NCBI GenBank assembly: GCA_016218045.1
Contig: JACRFB010000001.1
Span: 248,001 to 312,000, forward strand
DNA length: 64,000 nucleotides
Direction of reading: 5' to 3'
Source of the DNA: Ignavibacteriota bacterium
Lineage (GTDB): Bacteria; Bacteroidota; Ignavibacteria; SZUA-365
The notes below the pieces were generated by a model. It was not told where the DNA came from, searched no databases, and worked only from the letters and a program-made list of their open reading frames with translations. This document shows positions 51,333 through 62,600 of this stretch, one piece after another (positions within the stretch are counted from its first letter, which is position 1; each line of letters opens with the position of its first letter). The position numbers and the translations under genes are program-made.

Positions 51333-54103
51333 CGGTAATCCATCAACAGGGTGTCAATCTCATCTTCATTCTCTACCAGAACTTCGCGGGACTTGCTTCC
51401 GTCCGCAGGGCCCACCACACCCGCAATCTCCAACTGGTCAACAATGCGAGCAGCACGCGAGTACCCGATTTTCAATCGCCGTTGGAGCAGCGACACTGAA
51501 CCCTGCTGATGGCGCACGATCAAATGAGCGGCCTCGAGTATGAGCTCATCGTTCTCAAGCGAATCTTCGCGGGACTGCCCCTTGCGTGAAGTTTTAAGGG
51601 AGGGCAACTGATACGGCCGCAAATAACCGCGTTGGTCGGCGATAAATTCCACCACCCGCTCGACCTCGGCCGTGCTGAGAAAGGCGTTTTGCACGCGCAC
51701 CGGTTTTGGCTGGCCGCTTGGCTGATACAGCATGTCGCCATTTCCGAGAAGCTGATCCGCACCCGTCCCATCGAGAATGGTCCGCGAGTCGATACGACTT
51801 GCAACCTGGTATGCAATTCTCGCGGAGAAATTGGCCTTGATGACTCCTGTCAGAACGTCCACGGAAGGCCTCTGTGTCGCGACAATGAGATGAATGCCGA
51901 CGGCGCGTGCCAGCTGTGCGAGACGTGCGATCGGCTCCTCCACTTCGCGCGCCGCGGTGATCATCAGGTCGGCAAGTTCATCGATGATGACGACTATGTA
52001 CGGCAGACGGTAGTGCGTAAGCGTGTCGCTCTCTTTGAGCGCTCCGGACTTTACCTTCACGTTGTAATCAGTCACATGACGCACACCCGCTTTTGCGAGC
52101 TTGGTGTAGCGCATGTCCATCTCCATTTCCAGGCTCTTCAAAACAATGACCGCATTCGCAGGATCAGTAATGATTTCTTCGTCGATATCGGGACACGTTG
52201 CGAGGAAGTGGCGGCTGAGCCCGCGGTACTGCTGCAGTTCGATCTTCTTCGGATCGATCATGACAAACTTCACATCGGAAGGATGCGCTTTATACAGGAT
52301 ACTCGCGATCATCACATTGATCCCGACGCTCTTTCCCGATCCAGTCGCACCTGCAATAAGCAGGTGAGGCATCTTCGCGAGGTCGTCGATGAACACATCT
52401 CCCGTTATGGATTTTCCGAGTCCGAGCGGGAGGGAGTGACGGGCTTTCTGAAACACTGCCGATGATACCACGCTTTTAAAATTCACCATTTCAGGGGAAT
52501 TATTCGGAATTTCCACCCCGACGGCACTTTTACCCGGTATCGGCGCGATGATGCGAATACCGCGAGCTGCGAGTGCCAAGGCAAGATCGTCAGAGAGAGA
52601 AACGATCTTGCTGATTTTAACACTGGAGTCTGGAACAAGCTCGAATTGTGTGACAACGGGACCAGGAATCACACGGATATCCCGGATTCCGATTCCAAAA
52701 ACGGACAACTTCTCAATAACCTGATCGGCTTTTAGCTTGAGTTCCTGATCGGAGATGACATGCGCTCGCTGGGCATCGTCGAGCAAGCTTTCGTTCGGGT
52801 ATTGATATCCCGAAAGCTTTTCGAGCGACAGCTCCTTGTTTGTCTCCTCACTGTTGACATCCGACTCTGCAAAGGCCATCTTCTTTGCCACGGCCTGCTG
52901 CACCGCCTTTTTTTCGTGCTCGTTGATGAGCGGTTCTCCGGCATCGATCGGGGCCACGGTTTCATTCTGGACTGCCAGTGCCTCGACTGGTGTTCGTTTT
53001 GCCACATCCTCTTTATCGCGTGACAAAGACGGCGCCTTCTGCGATGCGTCCGGTTTTAAATTCGGCTGCTCGGCAGACTTCCCATTCCGATCGTCACCGT
53101 ATAATCCGCGCAACTCCTCAACGTTCTCCTTGGAAATTACTCCATTCGAGCGCGGCGATGAGTCTGAAGACAACGCGGGAGCCATGTTGCCGTTCAGCGG
53201 TGCGTCGGTGCGGGCGATAGAGACAGGCACATGACGCGGGGTGTCGATCGCCTGCACGGGCGCTGATGAAGGTACGGGGCGAGGCGGAACGGATTCAACC
53301 CGTTTTTTCGCAGGGAGAATAACATCCGGAACGGGATCCGGCACCGGCGGTAGATCCGCCTCAGCCAGTGACGCGGCTTCACGTTCGCGCCGCAATTCAC
53401 GTATCGCGTCACCATGCATACTTGAGATGAGGGCACCTGCAAGGCGGCGCACCCGATCCAGCGTACGATGTATGTCGTAATCGACTGCGATGATCGCGAG
53501 AATTACGCCGGTTGCAATGACACCAATTATGCCGCCCGTTGTTCCAATCAATCGCGACAGGAGACCCGCCGCAAAATCACCGACGTTTCCAGCCCAGGCG
53601 GGCGAAATATCAGGCATCCAGGGAACAAGGCGTAGCAGTCCGAAAAATGTTGCGAGGAGGAGAACGAAGAGAACGGAATAATTCGTGTAATAACTCAGGA
53701 CGCGCAGATCTTTTTTTCGGAGAATGAACCATCCCCAAATCGCCAGCCCTATCGGGAGTGCGATAGAGAAGAATCCCACCGTCGCGTTTATGAGAAATCC
53801 GGCGAGCAATGCGCCGAACAGGCCCAACCAGTTCCGGGTTAAGTCGGCGCGTGCCTGGATGTCGGGATCGCCACCAAACAGACGGAGCAGATCACCAGCG
53901 CCGAGATCGGCACTTGACTGATCCGCCGACGAGTAGGAGACAATAGCGAGGAACAACAGCATGGCGCATACGATCATCAGTATTCCGATGATATCGAGCT
54001 TGCGCCCAGGGTCGAGGCTGCGCTTCGTCTTCTGTTCGCGTGACGCGTCGGTATTAGTGCTTTTGCGTCTCACCGTCCTCTGAATGACAAAGTGGAACCG
54101 CAC
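51329..54103 (-). CDS. ftsK: DNA translocase FtsK
   Basis: A septal DNA pump that clears the chromosome dimer-resolution region during division. It has 924 residues. Four N-terminal membrane helices lie within about residues 35-210, then a Pro/Ala/Ser-rich linker of about 200 residues. The motor follows, with Walker A GATGSGKS near residues 583-590 and Walker B VVIIDELADLM, plus VGIHLIVATQRPSVDV. The C-terminal winged-helix gamma domain (SLLQRRLKIGYSRAARIVDQL, residues about 850-915) would recognise KOPS-like sequences. The start is a GTG at 54103 without a good ribosome site; another GTG at 54073 is possible. It lies 30 bases after gcvT. Confidence 0.95.
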   Translation of the reverse strand: MRFHFVIQRTVRRKSTNTDASREQKTKRSLDPGRKLDIIGILMIVCAMLLFLAIVSYSSADQSSADLGAGDLLRLFGGDPDIQARADLTRNWLGLFGALLAGFLINATVGFFSIALPIGLAIWGWFILRKKDLRVLSYYTNYSVLFVLLLATFFGLLRLVPWMPDISPAWAGNVGDFAAGLLSRLIGTTGGIIGVIATGVILAIIAVDYDIHRTLDRVRRLAGALISSMHGDAIRELRREREAASLAEADLPPVPDPVPDVILPAKKRVESVPPRPVPSSAPVQAIDTPRHVPVSIARTDAPLNGNMAPALSSDSSPRSNGVISKENVEELRGLYGDDRNGKSAEQPNLKPDASQKAPSLSRDKEDVAKRTPVEALAVQNETVAPIDAGEPLINEHEKKAVQQAVAKKMAFAESDVNSEETNKELSLEKLSGYQYPNESLLDDAQRAHVISDQELKLKADQVIEKLSVFGIGIRDIRVIPGPVVTQFELVPDSSVKISKIVSLSDDLALALAARGIRIIAPIPGKSAVGVEIPNNSPEMVNFKSVVSSAVFQKARHSLPLGLGKSITGDVFIDDLAKMPHLLIAGATGSGKSVGINVMIASILYKAHPSDVKFVMIDPKKIELQQYRGLSRHFLATCPDIDEEIITDPANAVIVLKSLEMEMDMRYTKLAKAGVRHVTDYNVKVKSGALKESDTLTHYRLPYIVVIIDELADLMITAAREVEEPIARLAQLARAVGIHLIVATQRPSVDVLTGVIKANFSARIAYQVASRIDSRTILDGTGADQLLGNGDMLYQPSGQPKPVRVQNAFLSTAEVERVVEFIADQRGYLRPYQLPSLKTSRKGQSREDSLENDELILEAAHLIVRHQQGSVSLLQRRLKIGYSRAARIVDQLEIAGVVGPADGSKSREVLVENEDEIDTLLMDYR

Positions 54104-54133
54104 TGCGTCTCCGGCCTCGGGGCCGGGACCACG

Positions 54134-55222
54134 TCAGGAGTTCTTCTGAATGAAAGGAATTTTAACAACCTTGGCTGGGACGTCCTGATTACGGATACGT
54201 ACATGCACCGTGCTTCCGGGTTCTGCGCAGGTGCTCGGGACGTATCCCATGGCGATGCCTTTTTCAAGCATCGGCGACATTGTGCCGCTCGTGATTACAC
54301 CCGCGGGTGTGCCGTCAACGATAACGTCATACCCGTGACGCGGAACGCTCCGGCCCTCGACGAGCAGTCCGACGAGTTTACGGGGCATTCCGGCTTCTTT
54401 GGCTTTCAGAAGCACGTCGCGGCCAATAAAATCGCCCTTCGCGAGCTTCGTAATCCAGCCGAGTCCCGCCTCAAGAGGATGCGTTGTCTGGTCGATATCG
54501 TTGCCGTAGAGGCAAAATCCCACTTCAAGACGCAACGTGTCGCGGGCTCCGAGTCCAATAGCGGCGATGTCATATGGTTTGCCTGCCTCAAAGATTGCAT
54601 CCCACATTTTAGATGCGAGCACCGGATCGTTCTTGAAATACACCTCAAAACCAAGCTCACCGGTATAGCCGGTGCGGGAGATGAGACACTCGATCCCTGC
54701 CACGGTTCCACGCAGGAAGGAGTAATACGGCATGGATGCGAGATCAAGATCCGTCAATACCCGCATGGTGTCGAGCGATTTCGGGCCCTGAATTGCAAGC
54801 AGCGCAGTGTCATCACTCTTGTCGATAAGCTGCACGTCGCCCGAAACATGTTCGGACAGCCATGCAAAGTCCTTCTCCATGTTCGAGGCGTTTACAACAA
54901 GCTGCACATAATCGCCGCAGTGGTACACAAGCAAATCATCCACGATGCCGGCGTTGTCGTAACACAGGGCGGAGTACTGGACTTTTCCTTCCTCGAGACG
55001 CGAGACATCGTTGGTAGTCATGCGCTGCACGAATGCAAAGGCGTCCTTGCCGCGCACTTCGAATTCGCCCATGTGGGTTACGTCGAAGACTCCGACGGTC
55101 GTACGCACGCGTTTGTGTTCTGCGATGATACCCTCATACTGAATGGGCATGTGGAAGCCGGCAAACTCGACCATCTTTGCGCCGAGGCCAATGTGTTTTT
55201 CGTGAAACGGAGTGAGTTTCAT
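54134..55222 (-). CDS. gcvT: Glycine cleavage system T protein (aminomethyltransferase)
   Basis: Transfers the methylene group from aminomethyl-lipoyl-H protein to tetrahydrofolate and releases ammonia. The ATG at 55222 gives 362 residues, the family norm; the frame extends to 55270 with no support. Features are [51 protein letters not shown] and the folate-site stretch [17 protein letters not shown], then [14 protein letters not shown] and [19 protein letters not shown]. The P and H proteins are not in the window. It lies between transaldolase and ftsK on one strand. Confidence 0.95.
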   Translation of the reverse strand: MKLTPFHEKHIGLGAKMVEFAGFHMPIQYEGIIAEHKRVRTTVGVFDVTHMGEFEVRGKDAFAFVQRMTTNDVSRLEEGKVQYSALCYDNAGIVDDLLVYHCGDYVQLVVNASNMEKDFAWLSEHVSGDVQLIDKSDDTALLAIQGPKSLDTMRVLTDLDLASMPYYSFLRGTVAGIECLISRTGYTGELGFEVYFKNDPVLASKMWDAIFEAGKPYDIAAIGLGARDTLRLEVGFCLYGNDIDQTTHPLEAGLGWITKLAKGDFIGRDVLLKAKEAGMPRKLVGLLVEGRSVPRHGYDVIVDGTPAGVITSGTMSPMLEKGIAMGYVPSTCAEPGSTVHVRIRNQDVPAKVVKIPFIQKNS

Positions 55223-55262
55223 GGGACCATGTGCTTGTGTATGAATGTCGGTCTGATAGGAA

Positions 55263-55916
55263 TCAGACAAGTTTCGCTTCGTTCTTCTTCCAGTCGGCGA
55301 GGAAGCGTTCGAGACCCGCGTCAGTCAACGGATGGTGGAAAAGCTGCTCAATAATCTTGTAGGGAATCGTCGCAACGTCGGCACCAGCGAGCGCGCTCTG
55401 GAGCGCATGAATGGGGTGCCTGATGCTCGCGGCCAGCACCTGAGTGGAAAAGGTGTAGTTCTGGTAGATTTGCACAATCTGGCGGATGAGATCCATTCCG
55501 TCTATCGAAATATCGTCGAGGCGGCCGACAAAAGGCGAGACATACGTCGCTCCGGCCTTCGCCGCAAGGAGAGCCTGCATCGGGGAAAAACACAACGTGA
55601 CGTTGGTATGAATCTGTTCCGACGACAACACCCGCACCGCCTTCAAACCCTCCCGCACGAGAGGCACCTTCACAACGATATTCGGATGGATTGCTGCAAG
55701 TTCACGCCCTTCGCGGATAATACCCTCGGCGTCGATCGACACGACTTCGGCGCTTATTGGCCCATCAACAACGGACAGTATTTCATCGAGCAACTGCCTG
55801 AAGTTCTTACCTTCCTTTGCAACGAGAGAAGGATTTGTCGTGACTCCGTCGATCACACCCATGCTGGCGGCTTCACGGATTTCCCTGATGTCGGCACTAT
55901 CGATGAATATCTTCAT
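55263..55916 (-). CDS. Transaldolase / fructose-6-phosphate aldolase (short FSA/TalC type)
   Basis: A 217-residue TIM-barrel Schiff-base aldolase. The sequence begins [20 protein letters not shown], with [14 protein letters not shown]. The Schiff-base lysine lies in [15 protein letters not shown], followed by [19 protein letters not shown] and SPFVGRLDD. This is the short class that contains both transaldolases of the pentose phosphate pathway and fructose-6-phosphate aldolases, and which activity applies cannot be decided by eye. No other transaldolase is in the window. It heads a minus-strand series with gcvT, ftsK and lolA (gaps of 40, 30 and -4 bases). The roughly 200 bases upstream hold no gene and presumably its promoter. 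Confidence 0.92.
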   Translation of the reverse strand: MKIFIDSADIREIREAASMGVIDGVTTNPSLVAKEGKNFRQLLDEILSVVDGPISAEVVSIDAEGIIREGRELAAIHPNIVVKVPLVREGLKAVRVLSSEQIHTNVTLCFSPMQALLAAKAGATYVSPFVGRLDDISIDGMDLIRQIVQIYQNYTFSTQVLAASIRHPIHALQSALAGADVATIPYKIIEQLFHHPLTDAGLERFLADWKKNEAKLV

Positions 55917-56114
55917 GGTCGGCCTGAAAAAGAACTTTAAATGGATGGCTGCAACTCAAAGCGTGAAAATACAAAAGCGGAATTTTCCACGCAATAATAG
56001 GGAAGGATTTCGAGCGGTTTTTTTCGAGGGCCGGCAAAGGATCGAAGCAGGCCTGGCGCGCAGAAGGGAAACTGTGGCCCGAGCCTTCGAGGGAAATATC
56101 AAGAGGGTTGCGGC

Positions 56115-56552
56115 CTAGACAGACCGGCTCATTTTTGCTTCCGCGTAGGAATTCTCGGTCTCATGAATTCGGACCGTTAGCTCCGTAATCCGAGGCTGTT
56201 TGGCAATGACTTCCCAAATCTTATCGAGGAAATAGCGCGTAATGTTTTCAGCCGTCGATTGAAAAGGGACGAGAGCACATTTGAATCCCTGGAATGCGAG
56301 AAAATCCCGCATGACAGAATCCCCTGTATAACAGAGGAAGGCATGATCAAGCGGCTCAACCAGAGGTTGCACCGCAAGTTTGAGATCACCGTAATCGATG
56401 AGCATCCCATTCTCATCGCACTGCCCCGCCACTTCAACCCACATGCGATACGAGTGGCCGTGAATATTCGCGCAGCCACCCTCGTGGAACGGGAGCCGGT
56501 GCCCCATTTCCCAGTGGAACAGGCGTGCGATGCGTACTGTGTCCATGTCCAT
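56115..56552 (-). CDS. queD: 6-carboxytetrahydropterin synthase QueD / PTPS family
   Basis: A 145-residue zinc enzyme that converts dihydroneopterin triphosphate to 6-carboxytetrahydropterin on the way to queuosine. The zinc ligands are visible as MGHRL and IHGHSY, with the catalytic cysteine in GGCANIHGH. YGDLKLAVQPLVEPLDHAFL carries the Asp and His of the active site, and PTAENITR-like text reads QSTAENITRYF; the C-terminal glutamate is in HETENSYAEA. Length and motifs favour QueD over folate-type PTPS. queA is present 31 kb away, consistent with a complete queuosine pathway. It follows the LptF/LptG permease by 86 bases. Confidence 0.92.
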   Translation of the reverse strand: MDMDTVRIARLFHWEMGHRLPFHEGGCANIHGHSYRMWVEVAGQCDENGMLIDYGDLKLAVQPLVEPLDHAFLCYTGDSVMRDFLAFQGFKCALVPFQSTAENITRYFLDKIWEVIAKQPRITELTVRIHETENSYAEAKMSRSV

Positions 56553-56638
56553 GCATTAGATCCAGTTTGTGTGCGTTGGCGCCCTCGTCGGGCATCGAAC
56601 GGAAAATTACACCCGACTCGAAGTGTGATCCAAGGCCC

Positions 56639-57745
56639 TTATTTCTGCACACGAGTGATGACAATCCCGGCAGCCACAAGAAAGAGCATATTCGGAAGCC
56701 AGGCGGCGAGGATTGCGGGTATCGAACCGTTGTACCCGAATATCTGGCTAAGCTTCTGTCCAACCAGATACACAAAACAGAGAAAGATGCTGATTCCGAA
56801 CTGAACCGAAAGCCCGCTGCGCCGTTTTACAGATGCAAAAGGGACTGCAAAAAAAACGACAATCAGGGATGCGAACGGAAAGGCGATTTTCCCGTGGTAA
56901 TCCACCAATAACCGGTCGATGTCGCTTCCCGCGCGCCTCTGGCGGTCTATGTAATCGCGCAATTCATCGAGTTCCATCTCTTCAGGCTTCTGTTGCATCC
57001 GCGCTATTACTTCCGGCGTCAGCGCGAGTACCGGCGCATCGAGCGAATCATCTCGCTCCACGGTCTCGCGACGAGCAGCTTTGAGAGACGAGTCGTGAAG
57101 GAAGGTCCGCGAGGTCGCGTTCTGAAGTTTCCATCGTCGACGGGGTAGATCCCAGCGCATCGACGCCGCATCAATACGTTTTTGCATGACCGTCGGGTCG
57201 GTAGTCCGGAATTGCTGAATCGAGACGCGCCGAGCAGTCAAGACCGACTCATCAAAGTACTCCACCGATACGATTCTGTTGTCGGTGTCTTGAAAATACA
57301 TGTTGTACCTGCCGCCGACACGCAAGTTCTTTTTAAGGTACTCGCGTTCGATTGAGAGTCGCGCCGCATTGATCCGTGGTACCAGATAGCCATCGAACCC
57401 CAACATCCCAAGACTGACCAGCAGCGCCAGCGCAAGGAACGGCCGCATATACCGGCTTAAACTCACACCGCTGCATTTAATGATGGTGAGTTCGTTTGTT
57501 GCGCTCATCTTTCCGACAACAAAGAGGCCGGACAGCAGCAGTGCAACTGGAACCATCAAGCTGAGGATACGCGGAAGAAAGTACACGTAATAGGCGGCGA
57601 TCATATGTGTCGGCACATTCTCGTCGATGAAATCATCCAGATTTTCGATCATGTCGACCATGATGAAGATCACGCTGAAGGCGATGATCGCAAACAGCGA
57701 TACCTTGAGAAACTGCATGGCCAGATGGCGATCGAGGCGCGTCAT
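56639..57745 (-). CDS. LptF/LptG-family permease (second of pair)
   Basis: A 368-residue inner-membrane subunit of the LPS export ABC transporter (LptB2FG), which extracts LPS and passes it to the LptC/A bridge. Three N-terminal helices (LKVSLFAIIAFSVIFIMVDM, FLPRILSLMVPVALLLSGLF, FLALALLVSLGMLGFDGY) precede a periplasmic jellyroll domain (residues about 120-260) and three C-terminal helices. SATNELTIIKCSGVSLSRYM is the coupling-helix region typical of the family. It starts directly after the stop of the preceding permease (TGA then ATG), so the two are co-translated. Which is F and which is G is not assigned. Confidence 0.92.
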   Translation of the reverse strand: MTRLDRHLAMQFLKVSLFAIIAFSVIFIMVDMIENLDDFIDENVPTHMIAAYYVYFLPRILSLMVPVALLLSGLFVVGKMSATNELTIIKCSGVSLSRYMRPFLALALLVSLGMLGFDGYLVPRINAARLSIEREYLKKNLRVGGRYNMYFQDTDNRIVSVEYFDESVLTARRVSIQQFRTTDPTVMQKRIDAASMRWDLPRRRWKLQNATSRTFLHDSSLKAARRETVERDDSLDAPVLALTPEVIARMQQKPEEMELDELRDYIDRQRRAGSDIDRLLVDYHGKIAFPFASLIVVFFAVPFASVKRRSGLSVQFGISIFLCFVYLVGQKLSQIFGYNGSIPAILAAWLPNMLFLVAAGIVITRVQK

Positions 57746-59224
57746 TCAGGACTCGTGCGGATTGTGTACCGTCGATTGATGCTCCACGCGCCATGCACGC
57801 GGGATCAAACGTGTAAACACGGACCAGTCAATGACCCAGGTTTCTCGCGCGGTTTTAATCGCCAGAAGCACCCCGATGGTACCGAGCACCATGTTCGCAG
57901 CCCACATGCCAACAAATGGCGTGAGAATGTTCCTGTCTGCAAGCTTCTCTCCGCCTATCAGAAAGGCCCAATAAAAGAGGAAAAATCCCAAGCTGATTCC
58001 TGCTCCAACACCGAATCCTCCGCGCCGCGCCATCATGCCTAGCGGAGCACCGATGAGAACAAAGACAAGACACGCAGCGGGGATCGAGTACTTCTTGTAT
58101 ACTTCGACCAGGTATTTATTGACCTGCGTCTCGTCGTAGTCGATGGAGCTCTGTTCGGCGGCAATCATCGCCTGTGATTGCCGGAGGTTTCCCACAACAC
58201 GCATGATGGCGTCGAGCGTGTCACGCCTAGTGGACACACCATGCACCGGGGACAGAATCGTATCCGGATCCACATCTGTCAGCATGGGTTCGAATGCATC
58301 TGCCGCGAAGGGGTCGGCGGGATCGCGTTCGTGTCGCATTAAGGTCCATGGAGAAATATCACGAATAATTCTCTGATGAAGAGCTTGCTGCTTTTTACCC
58401 TGCAAGGCGCTGATGGAGTCCACTATTCCCTCCATCATCTGCGCGCTCATGGTCCGGTCGTCTCGTTGTGCGGATGAAGCATCGCTTCGCTGAAAGCCGA
58501 AGCCGGAGGCCGGGATGCTGACGCGATGCCGCGAAAAACGGAGCGTGCGGTAGGAACGCGACTTGTCGGAATCGATTTCATGGATTTCACCATTTCGAAG
58601 ATCCATGATCACTTTCGAATAGTCTGGTGAAAACGCCACACTGCCATGAGCCGCGGTCACAACCACCGATTTTTCCGGCCGGGACAGATCATAGATAGTC
58701 ACGCCTTCCAGATCATTCGTTTTTTCAAACGTCTTCCTGACGAGGATGCGGTAATTCGGCAACTGATCGTCGGTGGTGAACACTCCGGCCTGGAGCGACA
58801 GCGTGGGCTTGATCCGCAGAATATCGGTCATGAGTGTGCGGAGGCGGATATTCGCTTCGGGCAGCACGCGGTTATTAAACAGGATTAGGCCCCAGGTGAC
58901 CAACCCTGTCATGAAAAAAACCGGCAGCAACATGCGGTAGAGGCTCATGCCGCTTGCCCGCATGATGACGACCTCGTTGGTGGACGAGAGATTTCCGAAG
59001 GCCATCAAGGTTGCAACCAACACCGACATCGGCACGGAAAGAACCAGAATCCAAGCGAGATTCAAGGAAATCAGTTCAAGCACCACCCAAATGCTCAGTC
59101 CTTTCCCGACGATGTCACCCGCGGATTTCATAAGGAACTGAAGTAGAAAGAGAAACACGATGACTGCGTTCGAGAAGAGGAACGGGCCGACGTGTGCCCT
59201 CAGGATGTGCCTTCCGAGAATCAT
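57746..59224 (-). CDS. LptF/LptG-family permease (first of pair)
   Basis: A 492-residue partner permease of the LPS exporter. N-terminal helices (FSNAVIVFLFLLQFLMKSAG and following) lead to the coupling region SSTNEVVIMRASGMSLYRML. A periplasmic domain larger than usual spans about residues 130-385, with a charged insertion around the DPADPFAADAFEP stretch that accounts for the extra 120 residues. Three C-terminal helices end the fold (AACLVFVLIGAPLGMMARRG, then GISLGFFLFYWAFLIGG). Long versions like this are usual in Bacteroidota-related genomes. Its ATG has AGGCGG a few bases upstream. It is divergent from sprA. Confidence 0.92.
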   Translation of the reverse strand: MILGRHILRAHVGPFLFSNAVIVFLFLLQFLMKSAGDIVGKGLSIWVVLELISLNLAWILVLSVPMSVLVATLMAFGNLSSTNEVVIMRASGMSLYRMLLPVFFMTGLVTWGLILFNNRVLPEANIRLRTLMTDILRIKPTLSLQAGVFTTDDQLPNYRILVRKTFEKTNDLEGVTIYDLSRPEKSVVVTAAHGSVAFSPDYSKVIMDLRNGEIHEIDSDKSRSYRTLRFSRHRVSIPASGFGFQRSDASSAQRDDRTMSAQMMEGIVDSISALQGKKQQALHQRIIRDISPWTLMRHERDPADPFAADAFEPMLTDVDPDTILSPVHGVSTRRDTLDAIMRVVGNLRQSQAMIAAEQSSIDYDETQVNKYLVEVYKKYSIPAACLVFVLIGAPLGMMARRGGFGVGAGISLGFFLFYWAFLIGGEKLADRNILTPFVGMWAANMVLGTIGVLLAIKTARETWVIDWSVFTRLIPRAWRVEHQSTVHNPHES

Positions 59225-59645
59225 ACGACCGCCTGCAATGCACCATCACACCGCATGGTCACAGTGTCTCCGTCGTCATAGGCGCGATCCGATATCCGAC
59301 CGGGTGCGTCCGCTTCCTTGACTCCCCGCGGCACGCAATATTTCTGCATTGAATCAGTCGCATGAAAAAATATACCTTTGATCGGCGTGAACTCCAATGA
59401 CGAACCGTGTCTCTCATGAGCAATCACGTATTTCTGCCCCTTCATTTTGTTGCACGTATTGCACGATTGTTCGTAGTTTTGAAGCTTGACAGAATCAGAT
59501 AACGACGGAACCGAATATTTTGAGACCTCTCCAACACGAGTTTCCCACCAAACACAGGCGTCTATCGACACCTCCGCTACAGCGTTCATAAGTTGATTTT
59601 ATCCACGACTGTACTTTCAGGAGTGTCATTCTGAACCCCTTACGT
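59225..59645. promoter_or_regulatory. Divergent region between lptF/G-family genes and sprA
   Basis: About 420 bases. A TTGACA hexamer occurs at 59486-59491 on the plus strand but lacks a well-spaced -10 box. AGGAG at 59619-59623 is the only good ribosome site near sprA. A 122-codon minus-strand frame (59221-59589) overlaps the permease ATG by four bases, but its sequence resembles nothing and I do not call it. Promoters for both sides should be here. Confidence 0.4.
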
Positions 59646-62600
59646 GTGATACCCCCACGAGTCGCGCGCGCGTCTATGACGTTCGCGCACATCGTCGCGG
59701 TGGTGGGACTTTCTGCAGCAGCCTTCGGCATCGTCGTCGGCCTGGCACCACGCCCGGCCTCAGGGAACGCCATATCCATGCATGGCGCGCGGCAGTGGAA
59801 CGCGCTGTACAGCGATTCGCATCTACCCCGGACTGACAGCGGGAAAATTCTCGACGCGGGTCTTCGCCCCGAATCCGGGGAGCGGTCCGAAGCACAGGAG
59901 GTTGTGGCAGAAGCCGGAGAGTCGCGCGGGCTCACGACTTTCGATTTGAATGAGTCATTGAGCGTATATGATTCTTCACGTGTCCCAGACAACACGGCGG
60001 CTACCGCGTATCAGCCGGGTACCGAAGGCGACGACAGTCTCACAATTGTTTCCGATTCCACAAACAGAATCCGCTTCCTCCCGGATCGTCGGCGCCAGGG
60101 CGCTGTTGCGCGTCCATTCCCGGAGCGCATGTCTCCCGCATATCTGCAACCGAGCGAGGGGTACGGAATTCAGCGTGTTGTGAAAGTGGACTCGACACGC
60201 AACGTGGTGATCATCCGCGAACAAGTCAACGGCCGTGATGTGCGGATACCGTATGAGATGCCGCTCGAGGAGTACATTCAGCAGCGTTACGACTACGAAA
60301 GGAATCGGCGCACCGCGGAATTCATTGCGAAGCGCAACGACAGCCAGGCAGGCAAGCTCGAAGGGCTGTTGAAGAATATTTCCGAATTCGACATCCCTGT
60401 TCCGCCAAATCCATTGATGAGCATATTCGGAGATCGGAACCGTATCAGTCTGCGCATCAGCGGTTCGATAGACATCAACGCCGGATTCCGCATCGAGAAG
60501 TCGGACCAGCAGTCGGTGTTCATGCGGCAGACCCAGTTCTCGCCGAACTTCCGTCAACAGGTCAACGTGAACGTCAACGGCCTGATCGGCGACAAGTTGA
60601 GCATCCGCGCCGATTGGAGTACGGAGCGCACGTTCGATTATGAAAACCAGTTGAAGATCAAATACACCGGATACGACGACGAGATCGTAAAGAGCATCGA
60701 GGCGGGAAACGTGTCGTTGCAGACCCCTTCGCAGCTTGTGGGCGGGAGCGGCGCGCTCTTCGGTATCAAGGCGGAATTTCAATTCGGCCCGCTGCATCTA
60801 TCAACCGTTGCGAGTCAGAAAAAGGGTGAGTCCAACAAACTCTCGGTGGCGGGAGGTGCAACAGAACAGAAGTTCGAAAGGCATGCGTACGATTACGCCG
60901 AGAATCACTATTTCGTCAGTCTCGACTACCGCGAGCCGGATCCGAACAAGGGCGGGGCGAACGTCTACGAGTCGTATTACAATTACCGCGCGGATGGAGG
61001 CACCGCCCCGCTCATCCTGCGGCCCGACCTGCAGATCCGCGATATGGAAGTCTGGATCACACGTCCGGCTTCGGTGGGTAGCGTGTCCGATCCCGAAGAG
61101 CGTCCGGGCGTCGCGTTCATCGACATGCCGAACTTCCTGTATTTCCAGTCCTCGCCCACGCTGAGCGACAGTGTGTTGAAGTATGCGGACGGAAATCTCA
61201 AGGTCGAATCACAATCAGGGATCGTTGAGGTCGGTAATTTCAAAAAGCTGAAAAAGGACGCGGACTACACCTACAATCCCACGACGGGCATTCTGACGAT
61301 GACGCAGAGCGTCCAGGAGGATCAGGTCATCGCTGTTGCGTACAGAGTCGTGGGTGCGGATCAGGCCGGGCTCGGGGATTATTACTACGGCACATTTGTG
61401 AGTGATCAACGATTCGTCTCTTCCTCCGCCACGCCGCGTTTGGTGCTCAAGCTGGTCAAGCCCAAGAATCTGAGTCCGGCGTTCACGAAAGCGTGGAAAC
61501 ACCGTGTGCGCAGCATCTATTCGCTCAACATGCGCAACATCAAGAAGGAAGATCTTGCCAATTTCCGCATCGTTTACCGGCAGGGCGGAACCCCCGACGA
61601 CGAGAACATGCCGGGCACATTTTTCAAATGGCTGCGTCTGTTCGGCATCGACTATTCGGACGACAACGCGACGGGACAGCCCGACGGAAAAATAGACTTC
61701 ATCCCGGGGCTGACCATCGACTACATCCGCGGTGAAATCATTTTCCCAACTCTGGAACCGTGGAACGAGGGACTCAAGGCGCTCTATGCGCGACTTCCGG
61801 GTACAAACGTGGCTGACGTGCAGCAGTACCTCTATCCTGAAGTTTACACGTCGACGAAAACGATCGCGCGACAGAGTCAGAACGATAAAATCATGATTGT
61901 CGGCACGACGAAAGGTTCGAGTTCATCGACATACTATCTCGGATTCAACGTCGTTCCGGGCAGCGTGCGTGTACGTCTCAATGGCCAGCCGCTCGCCGCG
62001 GGGAGCGATTTCACTGTCGACGAGCAAGCCGGACAAGTCCGCCTCATCAAGGAAGAAGCGCTCGTACCCGGTGCGAAGGTCGAAATCGAATACGAGAAGC
62101 AGGATCTGTTTTCATTTGCATCGAAGACACTGCTCGGTGCGCGCGGCGAAGTGGACTTCGGGAAGGAGTCGTTCCTGGGATTCACTCTGCTGAGTCTGAA
62201 TCAGAAGACGCTCAGCGACAAAGTGCGCATCGGTGAGGAACCGATCAGCAACACCATGTTCGGCGTCGACGCACGCACGCGGATCGACCTCCCCTTCATT
62301 ACCGATGCGCTCAACACGCTCCCCTTCATCCAGACGAAGGACAAATCGTCACTAAGTATGCAGGGCGAGGCGGCTGTGATACTCCCCGATCCGAACACAA
62401 AGATCAGTCCCATTCCCTCGGATCAGGGCAAGGGCATCGCGTACATCGACGACTTCGAAGGAGCGAGAGTGTACATTCCTCTGCAGACTGCGTACTCCGC
62501 CTGGAAGATCGCATCCGTTCCGAAATCCGTGCCGGGCATCGACGCAGCAAGTGATTCGATCATGAATGGCCGCCGCGCGAAGTTGAACTGGTACAACGTG

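Noticed and set aside
59221-59589. A 122-codon minus-strand frame ending in an ATGA overlap with the permease gene
   Set aside because: It has no recognisable domain, signal or good ribosome site and lies in the expected divergent promoter region. The four-base overlap alone is not enough to call it; conservation in relatives would change this.
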